Assembly (NCBI GenBank): GCA_000149265.1
Contig: CH003208.1
Location: 19,801 to 83,800 of the forward strand
Direction: 5' to 3'
Length of the DNA stretch: 64,000 nucleotides
From: Ciona savignyi
Taxonomy: Eukaryota; Chordata; Ascidiacea; Phlebobranchia; Cionidae
The position numbers and the translations under genes are program-made. Shown piece after piece: positions 34,001 through 45,924 of this stretch; position 1 is the first letter of the stretch, and the number at the start of each line of letters is the position of its first letter. The notes below the pieces were generated by a model. It made no database searches and was not told the origin of the DNA. It saw only the letters and a program-made list of their open reading frames with translations.

Positions 34001-37000
34001 TTCTGACTGAAATTTGTTGTAAATTATACTGTAAGAAAAGCATAATACAAAAAATAACAGAATGCTACAATATTATGTAAAATGGTCGCCATGTGCTTTT
34101 TTGTGTTCCATGTGCTCATATTTAATTATCTATTAAGATAGGCTAGGATCAGATATTCATGTTTACTCTGTGAATGGGAAAACGCAAGGGGGCGTTAACA
34201 CACGGGCAATCGTCAGATCACCTCGTGCCCATCGTCGGGTTACCGAAGCACTTCGCCACCAGTCTCTCCGGTCGGTCGAATTTATACATGCAACTGTATA
34301 TTACAAACTATCTTTCACATAAAAAAATATTTTACTCTATAATCCAACAAACAAAGGAAAATTTAAATATTTTAAAAATCTTTAATTTGTACCCAGAAGA
34401 AATAAAATCAAATTCTTACACTTTGTTTCACATGATTTCTTTGTGAATTGCTTTAGTGTGGCATTGCTTATTCCAGCAGTATTGCCGGCAACCAAAGAAA
34501 TTTCATACTCCATATCGAAATCCAAATTCAAGCTCATGCTGAAGGCAGTTTCATTTTCAGCGACCTTTGGCACACTGTAGCCCTGACTTAAGGTAGGTTT
34601 GGAGTCACCAGTAACAGTAAGAAAAAATTCGTCGACTATTCCTGTTTTCTGCAAATAGAATGGATAGGATGTTCATGTTTATTCCGGTTTAGTTATTCTT
34701 CAGATACCAGATGTGCAGTTTGTATTTAAATATTTCGTCTGATTTATTTTCATATTTTGTAATATAAGTGAATATACAAAATCTAAACTTCACAACAATA
34801 TGTCTTTATGTATGTTACATATTATCATGGAAACAGATTTGAACCACATATTAAAATGTGGGAATAACTGGGACATATTGGCGCCTTTATGACATTTGAT
34901 TTGCATATAGAATTGATTAGTTTCACATTAGCTTATTTGAACAGTTAAAACAAACACTGCAGATTCAATTTATATCTCTTACCTTCCATGCTACTGTAAC
35001 AATGCTTGTATTGTCTCTGTCTTGGCACGATAGTTGTAAATAATCATTATCAGCAGCCCTGTCCGGTTCTGTTGTAAAAAAATTAAAAGAAAGTAAAGGT
35101 AGCCTATAAACATTACATAATCGAAAATTATTAAAATAATTTGCCTTTTTGAAAATGTTTTAGCAAAATTATATATTGTAATCTTTTTCAAGACGTTTTT
35201 GCCAAAAAAAGACATTTTATTGTCAATATTGATACTAAATAGGCTTGGGATAGTTAAGAATTTAATATACCTGTTAGGGAAAAAGAGTTATAGCATTTAC
35301 AGTGTGTTGAATACTTTAAAGCCATTTACTCCTCCATTGCACAGGTTTATTTACCACATACTTTTCTTTGAGGCTTAGTGTAATAGTGTAATGTTTTATA
35401 AATATTGATTTTTTATGTGGGTTTAGAGGCCACGTCTGATTACACCAAAACTTGATTATTATTTGTTTCTTAGACGTGTTTTAACGACTGTCGTTTTGCC
35501 TTAACTGAGTTGCAAACATCTAGATTTAATCCACCAACTTAAGTGTGAATTGTAACATATTAAATTGTACTGAAATTTTAACGCTGCATTCAAATATTCT
35601 TCAAATATTATGATGCGTTTTCTTTCATGAATATAAAATGTAGATAGTTTCTTTGCCATATGCCTACGCTAGTGTCTCATAACAACGCAGTTGACTTAAG
35701 ATATTGCCTATATTGCTAATATTTGCTTATGTCCCATCATACTGTTAGTTCAAGGATATGATACCACTTTAAACGGTATTTGTCCAAATATTATTTGACC
35801 AGTGATAAATTTATGTGAATTATTGAATAGAGAATTCTTAGAACTGTTTTTTGGGTTAGTTGGGCATTTTTGTGGTGAAATTTTAAAGGATTGTATTGAT
35901 AAGCAAAATACTTCTAGAGCTGTATGTTTGTGCTTGTCGACCGTTGTACTGTTGCCGAAAGGGTGATGGGATCAAAACCAGTTTCTAGCACATCACGTGT
36001 GTCCTCACTTAATCGTTGCAAGGAACCTTTGGTTTAATGAAACAAACAAAAACTTTAACAATGTCCCCTTTTCTGCCTAACATACTTTAATAATTATATA
36101 GGATTTGCATGTTTGTAAATAGGAAAGCACAAGGAGCCTTAACAATCATAAGATCACCGTGCGCCCACGATCACCGTGCGCCCACTCGAGTTACCGGAGC
36201 TATTGCAGTTTAATGTGCATGATTAAGATGTTCTTTCAATTTGATAGAACCCATTATTTCACTGGTTTTAATGTCTATTCAGTGCTTTTCCTATTACCTC
36301 GTTTTAAATTCCTATTTTTTGGCGTTTTTCTACCACCAAGGATAGACATGAAAATGTGTAACCTACCCCAGAAACTTACGACAATTAAGAAAAATAAATT
36401 GTCTAAAAATGAGATTTAAAACTGCACTGGATAAGCTAAAGGGGTAATTAGATAACAGGCAAAGGATGTCTCTAAGTGACCATGAAGAAGTGTACTGTAC
36501 AACAAAATAAAATACACAAATAAAAATGGCCTTTTCCGTCCATTTTAAACCAAATAACACAATTATAAAACATTTTAACAATTCAACTAATCATCAATAG
36601 ATTTTTTATTTCTATTCATCATGCTACAAATTACAGCAAACTCGGGTATTTCTTCAGTATATATTTGTCTGGTTACCAAATTTGTCTATAGATAACCACT
36701 AAGCAATCAAGATTTGGGTCTCCATTAGACTGATTTGTTTGTATAACAAATAAAAACAAACTGATTATAAATCATCTTTTAGCCAAAATGTTGAGGACTC
36801 AAAACTAGTCTGGTGGGTTAGTACATCGCCTTTTAGTTGAAATGTTGTTGGTTCGAAACTTGTCGTGGCTAATTGGTTGTTTTCTTTGGCAAGACTCTTA
36901 CAAATGTTGCCTGAACTTAATGGAATGATGGTTTAATACACCAACACACTGCAATAGCTCCTGTAACTTGCAGTGATGATCACACGATTACCCATTGCAA

Positions 37001-40000
37001 AAGCCCCTTACATTTTTCCATTTATGGGGATAAACATGAATATTTTAACTAACTATCCATTATTACAATTTGGGTACATCCACAGCACTCTTAGAAATAT
37101 AACATACTTGTGAGGTAGGATTGAATAGCTGGGAGGCCTTTTCTCACATTAGAAGAAGGTATATCGGAGACCACAGCATAAGCAGTAAAGTTGTACAGGC
37201 TGGATTCGTGGTATACCCCACTGAATGATTCATCTGTTCCAACATGGGTAATTACTGGGGTCGTGGAAACCTGGTAAAACGTATGGGCTTACTGTTTAGA
37301 TAAGGATATCTAGGTGTGAGGACAGATATAGCAGGTATGGTATAGCACAGGGGTCGGTAACCTTTTGTACTTAAAGAGCCATTTAAACCAATATTCCACA
37401 TTATAAAAATAACTGGGAGCCGCAAAACTAATAATATTTTCGCAATAAAAGGAAACAAAACTGTGTGAGATAAAGACACAAGTGTTATACCATTTGTTTC
37501 ACTTATGCATGGGTATTAAACTTATTAAGTGCTCGCTACAGTAGCAATAAAGATAACAAGAGTCGCATCAGAAGGATGAAAGAGCCACTTTCGTCTATGT
37601 AGACCCAGGTTGTCGACCCCGGGTAGAATTACACTAAGCTTTGGAGAAAGAAAAGCAGTAATTCGTTAGATATTAAAAGCTACTTAACAATATAAATATA
37701 TATGAAAAAATTACCAAATGCCTATAATTTCACAATTCAGGCAGTATGCCAAATGATAAATAATTGAAAGATTCATACCCCATTGTAAGAAGTGTATTGT
37801 GTGAAATATTTAATTGTTGCAATATTGATGAAAGAACTCAAACAGCTTGGTGGGCTAACTTCAACCAGAATTGCAGTGTTGTCAGAAGAGGTGACATTCA
37901 GTTCAGGTTCACCCAGCACAACTGTTAGAAATAAAGAGTTTGGTTATGTGGCCGAATGATTAGCGCGACAGATACATATACTGACTTCTATACAAAAACA
38001 GTCATAGTGACGAGCCAATCATAGGTTAGAAAATTAGCTCATTAAAAAAATAGAAATAAAGACAAATTGTAAAAGTTTTTTTGTTTAATCAATGTATATT
38101 TTTAATGAATATATTTTAATGACTGTTTGTTTTGCCCTGATTTGCTGTACCTGTGTTGTGATTTATTTCATTTTCTGTTATAAAATACTAGGGCAAGAAT
38201 AAAGTAAACGAAACTAAACTTGAGAATTTAAGGTAAACCTTATATTCATAGACATTAAGTTAAGGATGAACACTTAAAATTAAACCACTTTCTAAGAAAT
38301 TAATCATTTGATTCCAAATGAAACACAATTACTTTCGGGCTATAGCTAAGAATACAACTAAAATTTAACTAACATTTATGTTTCTTAATTTTTAGGTTAG
38401 GATTTTGGATTTTAGGGTAGGATAGGATTTAAAATATAGGATAACATATACATATAGGATAGGATATTCATGTCTATCTCCGTGAATGGGAAAACGCAAG
38501 GGTTTTTGGGCACGAGGTATTCTGACGATTGCCTGTCTGTTAATGCCTTGCGTCTTTCCATTCACAGGGATAAACATAAATATATCCGATCCTAAATGAC
38601 CGGTACTTACTATTATAACATGGCTTAAAGGGTTGAGTTGTGGTAGTGCAACTATCATTAAAAGAGTTTCTCTCCACGGTTAATTTGACAGTTGTGGTTG
38701 ATGTCTCTAGAAATTGACACGATGCGTTCACAGGAAAAATAACTTCGCACTGAGTTGCAGAATTAGCATTTTGGCTGCATCTTACTGGAGCTTTGCTGGA
38801 ATAAAATTCAATTTGATATTTTCTATATTTTACTTTATAGTAACATAGGCCTTATATACATTTGATATAAAACAGTTAAAATGTTTAATAAAATTTCTTA
38901 ACAAAGGATACCATGATATAGTAATAAATATAATAAACGCTTAACAGTATATTAAAGTATCTCAATAAAGGATACTACAATATAGTTATTTGGAAAAACA
39001 ACAGTTTAACACAGGAATGGGCAATGGAAAACCCCCAAGGGGGTTAACACACGGGCAATTGTCAGATCATCTCGCGCCCATTGTCGGGTTACCGAGCTAT
39101 TGCAGTGTGTTGTGTATGATAGACACGTTACTTTATATTAGCAGAACCTTTTATTTCACCAGGTCATTATTTCACCGTATCCCCATCTACTTACTGCATA
39201 ACGGCTATTTTAGGTTGTTTATTATTTGATATAAATTTTTAATCAAAACATTTGAAACCAATGTATAGAGAAAGTTTTTTAGTAAGTTCTTTGTCCAGGG
39301 ACATAATAGTTAAGAACGGAATAGAATCTATTATCAGACAAAAAATCTTACCAATTGTGTTTAAAATTTTGAACCGAGATTATAGTGGCTGTGTAATCTT
39401 GTAATTGGATGGATGTATCGACCCATGAGCAGGTGAAGTAAGAATCTTGGTCGTTTAGACCATAGCACACGGACGTGTATATGCATGGAGATACACACTC
39501 TATTGTCAGGTCACAATCAGCCGATTCACTTCGTCTCAAATCTAAAAATTAGAACAAAAATAGTTTGAGAATTGGCATTTCTGGCCATGGGAGTTCTCCT
39601 AACAAGCTATATACATTTGGTATTATATTAGTGAATTCTGGACCAAGGCTAGCAAACTTTTTTTTACTTAACATACATTTGGAAACTTGCGAAATTTGAT
39701 GGCCCATTGCAGTCAAAATTGTACAACGTTAGGTCTACTAACAAGCTATATACATTTGGTGTTACATTAGTGAATTCCAGACCAGGGCTACGCAAACTTT
39801 TTTTTTACTGAACGCACATTTAGAAACTTAACAAACTTGACGGAACATTGCAGTCAAAATTGTACAACGTTAGGTCTCCTAACAAGCTATATACATTTGG
39901 TATTATATTAGTGAAGTGTTGATGATCGTAATATTCAAATTTGCAGAAACTAAAATCTGTTTTATTTGGTAAAAACTGTGTTTAAAAATAATATTTTCCC

Positions 40001-40857
40001 GGCGGCACACTGGTTGCATAGAATTACTATAGACTCTTCTCTAACAATATATTTCAAATTTGTAAGTTACATTTCTGGAATGTTTTATCATTTTGGGTTT
40101 AACGGGTTATTTTATGTTTTTTTCTTAAATTGTTTTATGTATTTTCCATTAATTGTATTTTCCATAAATTGCTATAAGGACTGTCATTTTGCCGTTTTAG
40201 TTTTATCTGTTTACCTTTTGCTATATTTTAAGTTTGTTTTAAATATTGTGTTTTAAAGAATTTAAAAACAAAATAAACCTTTGTGTGAAATCATTACAAC
40301 TGTATTTCTATGTTCATACTGATAGTAAAATGGATTCTGTTATTTGCTTTTATTACTCATCCATATACAAGTATTATGCATCTATGTAACGCCATAACAA
40401 GTTTTAAATTTAAAATATATCTGTGTTAAACTATTAAATCTTACTGACTTATATACAGACAAAATACAAAGGTCATAATAGTGTTTCTAGGTTTAAAATT
40501 TATTCATTAAAAATTAAAAAGTATGATCAGCCATTTTGTTACAGATTGCTCCTAAGATATGTCTATTTTCACATTTTAATGGTTTGTTTCTTATACCAAA
40601 ATTACAAACTGAATAAACCTGTTATCTAAAGATAATAAAACTAGAAGTGTTTTAACTTATATTAGTACCAAAGGGAAAATATAATTTAATATATATGGAA
40701 AAGTATATAAAAATTAATTGTTAAGGCACCACCATGTGAACATAAATTTAAAAATATCCTAAGTAAAATAAATGTAAAATTTCTTACAGTTCTCCAAACT
40801 TTCAGAGATATGAAGTGAACAATTCAGCAGCAAATAACAAATAAATATTGATTTCAT
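25058..40857 (-). CDS. gp130-like class I cytokine receptor
   Basis: Sixteen minus-strand exons: 40857-40788 (signal peptide MKSIFICYLLLNCSLHIS), 39541-39352, 38795-38611, 37921-37779, 37270-37108, 35068-34983, 34648-34420, 34006-33822, 32315-32225, 30954-30817, 29912-29769, 28748-28621, 27828-27710, 27481-27428, 26642-26555 (transmembrane), 25856-25058. Phases agree throughout except exon 12. About 936 residues, close to vertebrate gp130. The first extracellular domain has the class I signature (DSYFTCSW, then further paired cysteines). Several fibronectin III domains follow; the last ends in CSDWS (27453-27467), a degenerate WSxWS box. The membrane span is SIIIASVCSILGIALILVLL. The tail (266 codons in one exon) carries many Tyr (e.g. 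DLYQTP, YITLQ, NYSSF) but only a weak box 1. Expected role: JAK/STAT-coupled receptor for helical cytokines; ligand unknown. Exon 12 has a one-base excess near 28674 that brings a stop at 28663-28665: sequencing error, allele or true lesion. Splice borders are canonical. Confidence 0.85.
25925..26420 (+). repeat. Two SINE S1 copies in tandem
   Basis: Partial copy 25925-26060 and fuller copy 26128-26420, in the intron between the membrane and tail exons of the receptor. Confidence 0.75.
26920..27052 (+). repeat. SINE S1, 3' half
   Basis: gattaatgggttctaccagt to ggataaacatgaatattcta, ending in tcctatcctatc. Confidence 0.8.
27984..28279 (+). repeat. SINE S1, best reference copy
   Basis: Family description. 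About 295 bp. A tRNA-like head carries an A-box-like ccggtggtctagcggttaag and a B-box-like ggttgcaggtgcgaaac. A conserved body follows (cttgggcaaggcac, cccagcggattaatgggttc, caacacactgcaatagc, gatctgacgattgcccgtgt), ending gggataaacatgaatatcc and a (tatcc)n tail. This is a Pol III-type SINE; it resembles the composite SINEs reported from Ciona, but that is from memory. Its body stays open in one frame for about 60 codons, which produces recurrent false ORFs across the window. Confidence 0.95.
28780..29125 (-). repeat. SINE S1 with duplicated head
   Basis: Reverse copy; the head half is present twice (around 28975-29020 and 29035-29110). Confidence 0.75.
29964..30236 (+). repeat. SINE S1
   Basis: gattagcttggtgggttagt to cataaatatcatatc, in a receptor intron. 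Confidence 0.85.
30505..30795 (+). repeat. SINE S1
   Basis: cttagcttggtgagttagtg to cataaatatcctatcc. Confidence 0.85.
31085..31665. repeat. Two diverged SINE S1 copies, head to head
   Basis: 31085-31372 (+) and 31480-31665 (-), both old and diverged; they form a loose inverted pair. Confidence 0.6.
31918..32208 (+). repeat. SINE S1
   Basis: Young-looking full-length copy, nearly identical to 27984-28279. Confidence 0.93.
32354..32462 (+). repeat. SINE S2, reference copy
   Basis: Second tRNA-derived family, about 105 bp: gcggtcgtgtggccgaatgg + ttaatgcgatcgatacatata head, acaaaaaacggtcctggtga middle, and B-box-like atgggttcgaaacttggctc before an A-rich end. The head resembles tRNA-Ser/Leu. 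Other copies or pieces: 2286-2325, 4850-4890 (-), 37943-38046, 44030-44100, 46535-46645 (-), 56585-56690, 56713-56752, 59335-59440 (-). Confidence 0.85.
34136..34258 (-). repeat. SINE S1, 3' half
   Basis: gatattcatgtttactctgt to cgtcgggttaccg. Confidence 0.8.
36100..37050. repeat. Diverged SINE S1 pieces
   Basis: 36100-36280 (-) with a local duplication of gatcaccgtgcgcccac, and 36808-37050 (+). Confidence 0.6.
37346..37622. mobile_element. hAT-like non-autonomous element
   Basis: Ends caggggtcggtaacc and, inverted, ggttgtcgaccccgg, the kind of terminal repeat seen in hAT elements. About 277 bp, no coding capacity. I could not see a clean 8-bp target duplication, so the exact ends are uncertain. 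Confidence 0.55.
37943..38046 (+). repeat. SINE S2
   Basis: ggttatgtggccgaatgatt head and atcataggttagaaaattag end. Confidence 0.75.
38400..38595. repeat. SINE S1 tails, head to head
   Basis: A reverse tail (ggatattcatgtctatctcc) meets a forward one (acagggataaacataaat), leaving a short inverted pair next to receptor exon 3. Confidence 0.65.
39010..39190 (-). repeat. SINE S1, 3' half
   Basis: gggggttaacacacgggcaa to tgatagacacgtta. Confidence 0.8.
39601..39915. repeat. ~140-bp tandem repeat, 2.3 copies
   Basis: The word aacaagctatatacatttgg starts at 39601, 39740 and 39881. It lies in the first long intron of the cytokine receptor gene. Confidence 0.85.
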
Positions 40858-40899
40858 ACGCAATTCCATTCCTGACTACTCAATATGAAATATTCATTT

Positions 40900-43800
40900 C
40901 TTTTCATTTCAACTAATTCTAGTTTCACACTCATATGACATTGTTTGCTGCTCGCAGAAGTCAAACTACAAAGCAAAAGTGCCCACATACCTTTATGAGG
41001 TTGTTGTGTTTTTCTTGGTTAATCGTTAACCCAATGTCAATAGAATTAGAGGATGAGTGCGCATGACACACAATTTATGACTCATTCGTTGGTGATTATA
41101 CAACAGAATTAAGTATCAGGACATACTTCCAACCGAGCTCAGTTGCAGCACATCTGATCGTAACTGAAAGGTTGTTGGATCAAAACCAAGCTAGTATGTT
41201 GTTTATTTTCAACAGATTAGTCTAGTGGTTTAGTACATTGACTTTCAATAGAAGGGTTGCAGATTTGAAACTGGTCGCTAGCTAGTCGGTTGTGTTCTTG
41301 GGCAAGGCACTCAACGGAAATTGCCGAACTGTGTAAATCATACACAACACACTGCAATAGCTCCGGTAACTCAACGATGAGCGCGAGGTGATCTGACGAT
41401 TGCCCGTGTGTTGACCCCCTTGGTTTCCCATTCACGGGGATAAACATGAATATCCTATATTTCGGCAATGCACTTAACCGGCGAAAATGACCATTTTATA
41501 CTATCTAGGTCAAGGTAAGGTAAATAGGTTTTACTACTGGTATGCACAGAGTCATGTCCTGTAAAACTGATGTTAAAGTTTATTATATGTGCACATTAGT
41601 CGTTATTGCCAGTTCTCTGTGTTTATGGTGTTGTCAAGAAAACAGACAGGTGCATTGGAGAATTTGATAGTGGGAAGGAAAACACAGAAAAAATGTGTTG
41701 GATAATCAACATTTACGTGTGAACGCTTCGAATAGCTTGGTGTGTTAATGCATTACTATTCCGCAGAATGGTTACAGCAATAAACTGCTAGGTTATCATT
41801 TATTTCCTTGGGCATATCGCTTACATTGCTTTTCAGACAACCCACTTTTAAAATTATAAGTTTCTACTACAACTGAAGAAAATCTCAATCATACACAACA
41901 CATTGCAATAGCTCTGGGCGTTTAATAACTTTCCTACCTTTAACCATTTACAAGGATAAAAAATAAATGTTCTATATCCTATTTATATATAAGCCTCTGT
42001 TTCCAATTTTTAGTTTTGATTTAAGAAATTATAAAAATAAAAAAATTGACTGAAAATCTGTAATGTTGACTGTAATGCAGTGTTCTCACAAAGGTAATTA
42101 TTGCGCCAAACTGCAGCTGACTGGGTGACTCTTTGGTCTTTCAATGCATCCTTTGCTGTACATTACTCTATATGACTGCAAATACTGTTGTTATTTGTAG
42201 AATTCTGATGTCAGCATAAATTGAAAAATAAACTTGAACCAAAGTTACCGTAACTTTCGGGTGTTGTGTGTGATTGAGATGTTTCTTTGTTTTAATAAAA
42301 CCAATTTTTTTGTTTTAGGCGAATTGCTTTGCCCAAGAACAAAAGGATATTCATGTTTATTGCCGTGAATGGGAAAACCAATGTGGTTAACACACAGACA
42401 ATCGTCAGATCAACTTGCGCACACTACCGGGTTACCAGAGCTATTGCAGTGTATTATGCATGATTTACATATTCCCTTAATTTAGTAGGCTAGAACCCAT
42501 TAATCCGCTGGGTTCGGGCCATGTCTATAAAGTGCCTTGCCCAAGGACACAAATGACTAGCTAGGTACCAGTTTCGAACCTGCAGCCCTCCGGCCTAAAT
42601 GCGACACACTTTGACTTAACCACTAGACTAACCTGTCTGACGATAACACACATTAATTATAACATTAATTTGCGATTACAAAGCCATAAAGGCGACAATG
42701 AAAATAGCAGGCACACATAGCGTTACAACACACACTTAAGCAATCACTAAAATCGGCAAAATGGAGCCTTCCAAACTGAAGCAAAAATAAAAATATAAAA
42801 TCACATGTACAGAAGCCCCATATTTTGATACGACAGATTAGTGACAGTCATTTTGGGTCGCCAGATTATGACATGAAAGGGTTATCCAATCTGTTTAAAC
42901 TTGTTTAAACTTTTGGCAACACCTTTAGGCTTTAATTTTACTAAAGTGTCAAGGGGAATTCCCGCCATCGAAAAATGTAAAAGGGTCTATTTTGAGCATT
43001 TTTGGCGTTATCGGCAGTGTTTCCGGGTTGGAAAAGAATCTTCACCTTAAATTTCTAAGAAATTTAAAGATGTACAACACGAAAAATAAAAACAAAACTA
43101 GAATTTAAATTACGCAGTGTAGGCCTACTCCGGGAAATCCCCCAACATAGAATATGCCTAACCAAGTATAAATAAAATCTTATTAAGCGTCTTCTTAAAA
43201 ATCTTTTTAGCCTATTATTCTTACTATTTATTTGTCGTGTGTACATCTGCTGCTATTGATATGAATACTTAAATGCAACAGTTGTTTAATTGAAAATTGC
43301 ATTGGCGTGATTTTATTTATATCTCAGCTGTGTTTGCACTACTATTATGTTGTCAACGGTTATAAATGGTATTCAATATCTTAATTCCAGGTTAATGGTT
43401 AGATACAGTCTGCGGGCCGTGTAAAATCCCTTCACGGGTCGGACCTGTCCAGTGGGCCGTGTGTTGCTCATGCCTATGGTTAGCCATCGATGTCATAACT
43501 CAGTATAACCAGCGAGCACTTTATTTAGTAGCGCGCTGGTAACTTTTCACCCCGCCAAAAGTGTCACAATTCGTCTCTTTACGCCATCATGCGGTAAATA
43601 AGGTAGCGTATAGACTGCAGATTCGAATTATGACACTCTTGGCCAGGTGAAAGGTTACCAGCGTGCTGCTAAGTTAAGTACGCGCACTTAACTTAGCAGG
43701 GCGTTGATTTTACTGAATTGTGACACTGATGCCCAACCATACATGCCTGCCTTAAACAATGGTTACCTTTATTATCCTAATTTTTGAGAGTCCGACCTTT

Positions 43801-44335
43801 AACATTTCGGGTAACCCGCAGAACTGGATAGCGGTCACTGTATACGTTTGCTAAAATAAAGACATATATACTTCCCCAAAAATCCAACGTTTGTTGCCGA
43901 ATATGGTCAACGCGACAGTCTAAGGGAGGAGCCCATTGTGAGTGTAAAACTTTAAAAATAATATTGAATATACCCCATTAAAATAATAATAAAAAACTCC
44001 CCAAAATAAAATGGCTAGCTCGACCGATTTATACAAAGATTTCCATATTAAAACAGTGTTTGTGACGTGCCCATCATGGGCTGGAAACTTAACTCGAAAA
44101 GTAAGGTGATCGAGAGTTCGTCTTTAGCTTTCCCCTTAATATCCGCCTACTTGCGCGTATGATGACAATATTAGATGCATTATGATGATGGCAGCTACTT
44201 ACTAAGAGATGGTTATAGGTATGCCCAAGATGCATTTTAAAACTTTCTGAGAGATGAAGTGTGTGTTTTATTCCAAATTTTAAACCATTTCATTGCAGGT
44301 TAGATTTAATATTTGCATAGTTTGAACAAATAATC
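40900..44335. other. Intergenic interval upstream of the cytokine receptor
   Basis: No gene seen. Contents: SINE S1 at 41213-41458 (+), 41735-41975 (+, old), 42340-42640 (-); a perfect-looking palindrome cttaaatttctaagaaattt at about 43046; an inverted-repeat element at 43528-43672; an S2 fragment at 44030-44100. Confidence 0.6.
43528..43672. mobile_element. Short inverted-repeat element (MITE-like)
   Basis: agtagcgcgctggtaacttt and tcacaattcg on the left are mirrored by cgaattatgacactc and aggttaccagcgtgctgct on the right, with about 50 bp between. A further inverted word (acttagcagg / agtgcgcgtact region) follows at 43672-43705. Confidence 0.65.
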
Positions 44336-45624
44336 ATGAAATTATACATTCTGTTGGTCGTCTATGGTTTAAATATAGCTGTATCAGGTAAGGTTTTTAA
44401 ACAAACGTATTTTTATGATTTTTAATTGTTGATTATTGCAGAACTGCTAATTTCTCAGAAGGGAAGTTTTGACCTATCTCTCGGACAGAAATCTCCGAAG
44501 AAAAAGACATTTGTCCAATACATGATGTGCTTGGATTCTGTACCGATTCTAGTCGACATAACAGTTCGGAACAAAAATCTATCTGTGCTCCACACATACC
44601 CGGCGAGAGTGACCGAAATCTTTATACATGGCTTTACACTTCAAATGGAGGGAACTGTAGAGGACGACTGGCAAGAGAATCTCTTTGTGGATTGGACGTT
44701 TTACTCAGGTTGGTCGAGTTTTGTTTATTGGCACTTGATTAAGATTTTTAAGAATATTAATATGGATAGTACCAGTGCTGCATAGTACCCGTGGGTTGAC
44801 AATACGGAGAATTAAAGCCGAATTTCGTGTTGTAACCGAATTTGTCGTTTAAATTTCGGGAGATATACATTGCCTGATTACCCGTTTAGTTTATAAAATG
44901 TATAACAATAACTTACTTCAAAGGTCCGGGCATTATACAAAACAAGAAATATATTTGGATGCCGGAGCCAAGCAAAGCAGAAGGCCAAACTCGAGCTGAA
45001 GCCGACATGTCGTGTCGGAAATTCAATGCAACTTTGGTGGACATTGTGGACAAGCAGATGTATGACGCAATCTATAGTTACGTCAATGCTACGCTCGTCA
45101 GTGTTGATAAAGTGCATGCACATTTTTGGCTAGCGATGAACTACTACCCAACGGTTTGTGTTAACAAATTTATATTCTTGTTATTGTGACCTGGTGTATT
45201 TTATTATTGTCTATTTAATATACCACGCTTATCGTGTTTAAAGAGTTAACCTTGGGTGACCGTCGTCAGGTTACGTGTCTTTTATAATACCAAATATTAA
45301 GGTCCCCAAGGTGCGATATATTTGTCATGTGTGCTAACCGCTCGGCCGCACATGTTTTAACATATCCAACTTGTGTTTTTAATTTAATGAACCAAACGGA
45401 AGTAAAGTATTTTTCTATTTCACTAGAACGGCTCTAAGACCTTAAGCACTGGACAACCGGGCTACAATGGTAGTTGTCATCCTAGGTATCCGAGCTCCGA
45501 TCCGACCAAGAGCGCAATAAGGATGGTTGTGCGAACCAATCTAACCAAAACAAACGTCGGCCTTGTGAACGACCTACCCACATTTAGACGATACATGCGT
45601 ATGCTGTGCGCTTTATCATTGTGA
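44336..45624 (+). CDS. Secreted C-type lectin-like domain protein
   Basis: Four exons: 44336-44387 (phase 1 out), 44442-44708 (1/1), 44924-45153 (1/0), 45427-45624 (stop TGA); 248 residues. Residues 1-17 (MKLYILLVVYGLNIAVS) are a signal peptide. Exon 2 codes an 89-residue region with a single Cys that I do not recognise. Exons 3-4 form a CTLD: TRAEADMSCRKFNATLVDI, then HFWLAMNYYP (WIGL-like), GSCHPRYP and GLVNDLPTFRRYMRMLCAL at the end, where the terminal Cys pairs with the first. No EPN/QPD-type sugar motif is evident, so calcium-dependent sugar binding is doubtful. Ascidian CTLD proteins act in recognition and allorecognition; the role here is inference. ATTTGCAT (octamer) lies at 44311-44318, 18 bp before the ATG. 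Exon 2 is also open in a second, Cys-rich frame (see findings). No transmembrane segment seen. Confidence 0.75.
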
Positions 45625-45654
45625 ACTGCTACCTTCTTTCGACCGAATATCTGG

Positions 45655-45923
45655 GTTGATTCGTGCTTCGCCTTTCAACTAGAGGGTTGTTGGTTCGAAA
45701 CTGATCGCTAAAAAGGTGGTTGTGTTCTTGGTCACTTAATGGACATTGCCCGAACCCAGCGGAACAATGGGTTCTACCTAAATTAAGGAACGTGTGAATC
45801 ATATACAACACACTGCAATAGCTCCAGTAACTCGACGGTGGGCGCGAGGTGATCTGACGATTGCCCGTGTGTTAACCACTTTGGTTTTCCCATTCACGGG
45901 GATAAACTTGAATATCCTATTCT
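45655..45923 (+). repeat. SINE S1 in the lectin gene 3' flank
   Basis: gttgattcgtgcttcgcctt to gggataaacttgaatatcct, starting 30 bp after the lectin stop codon. Confidence 0.88.
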
Positions 45924-45924
45924 T

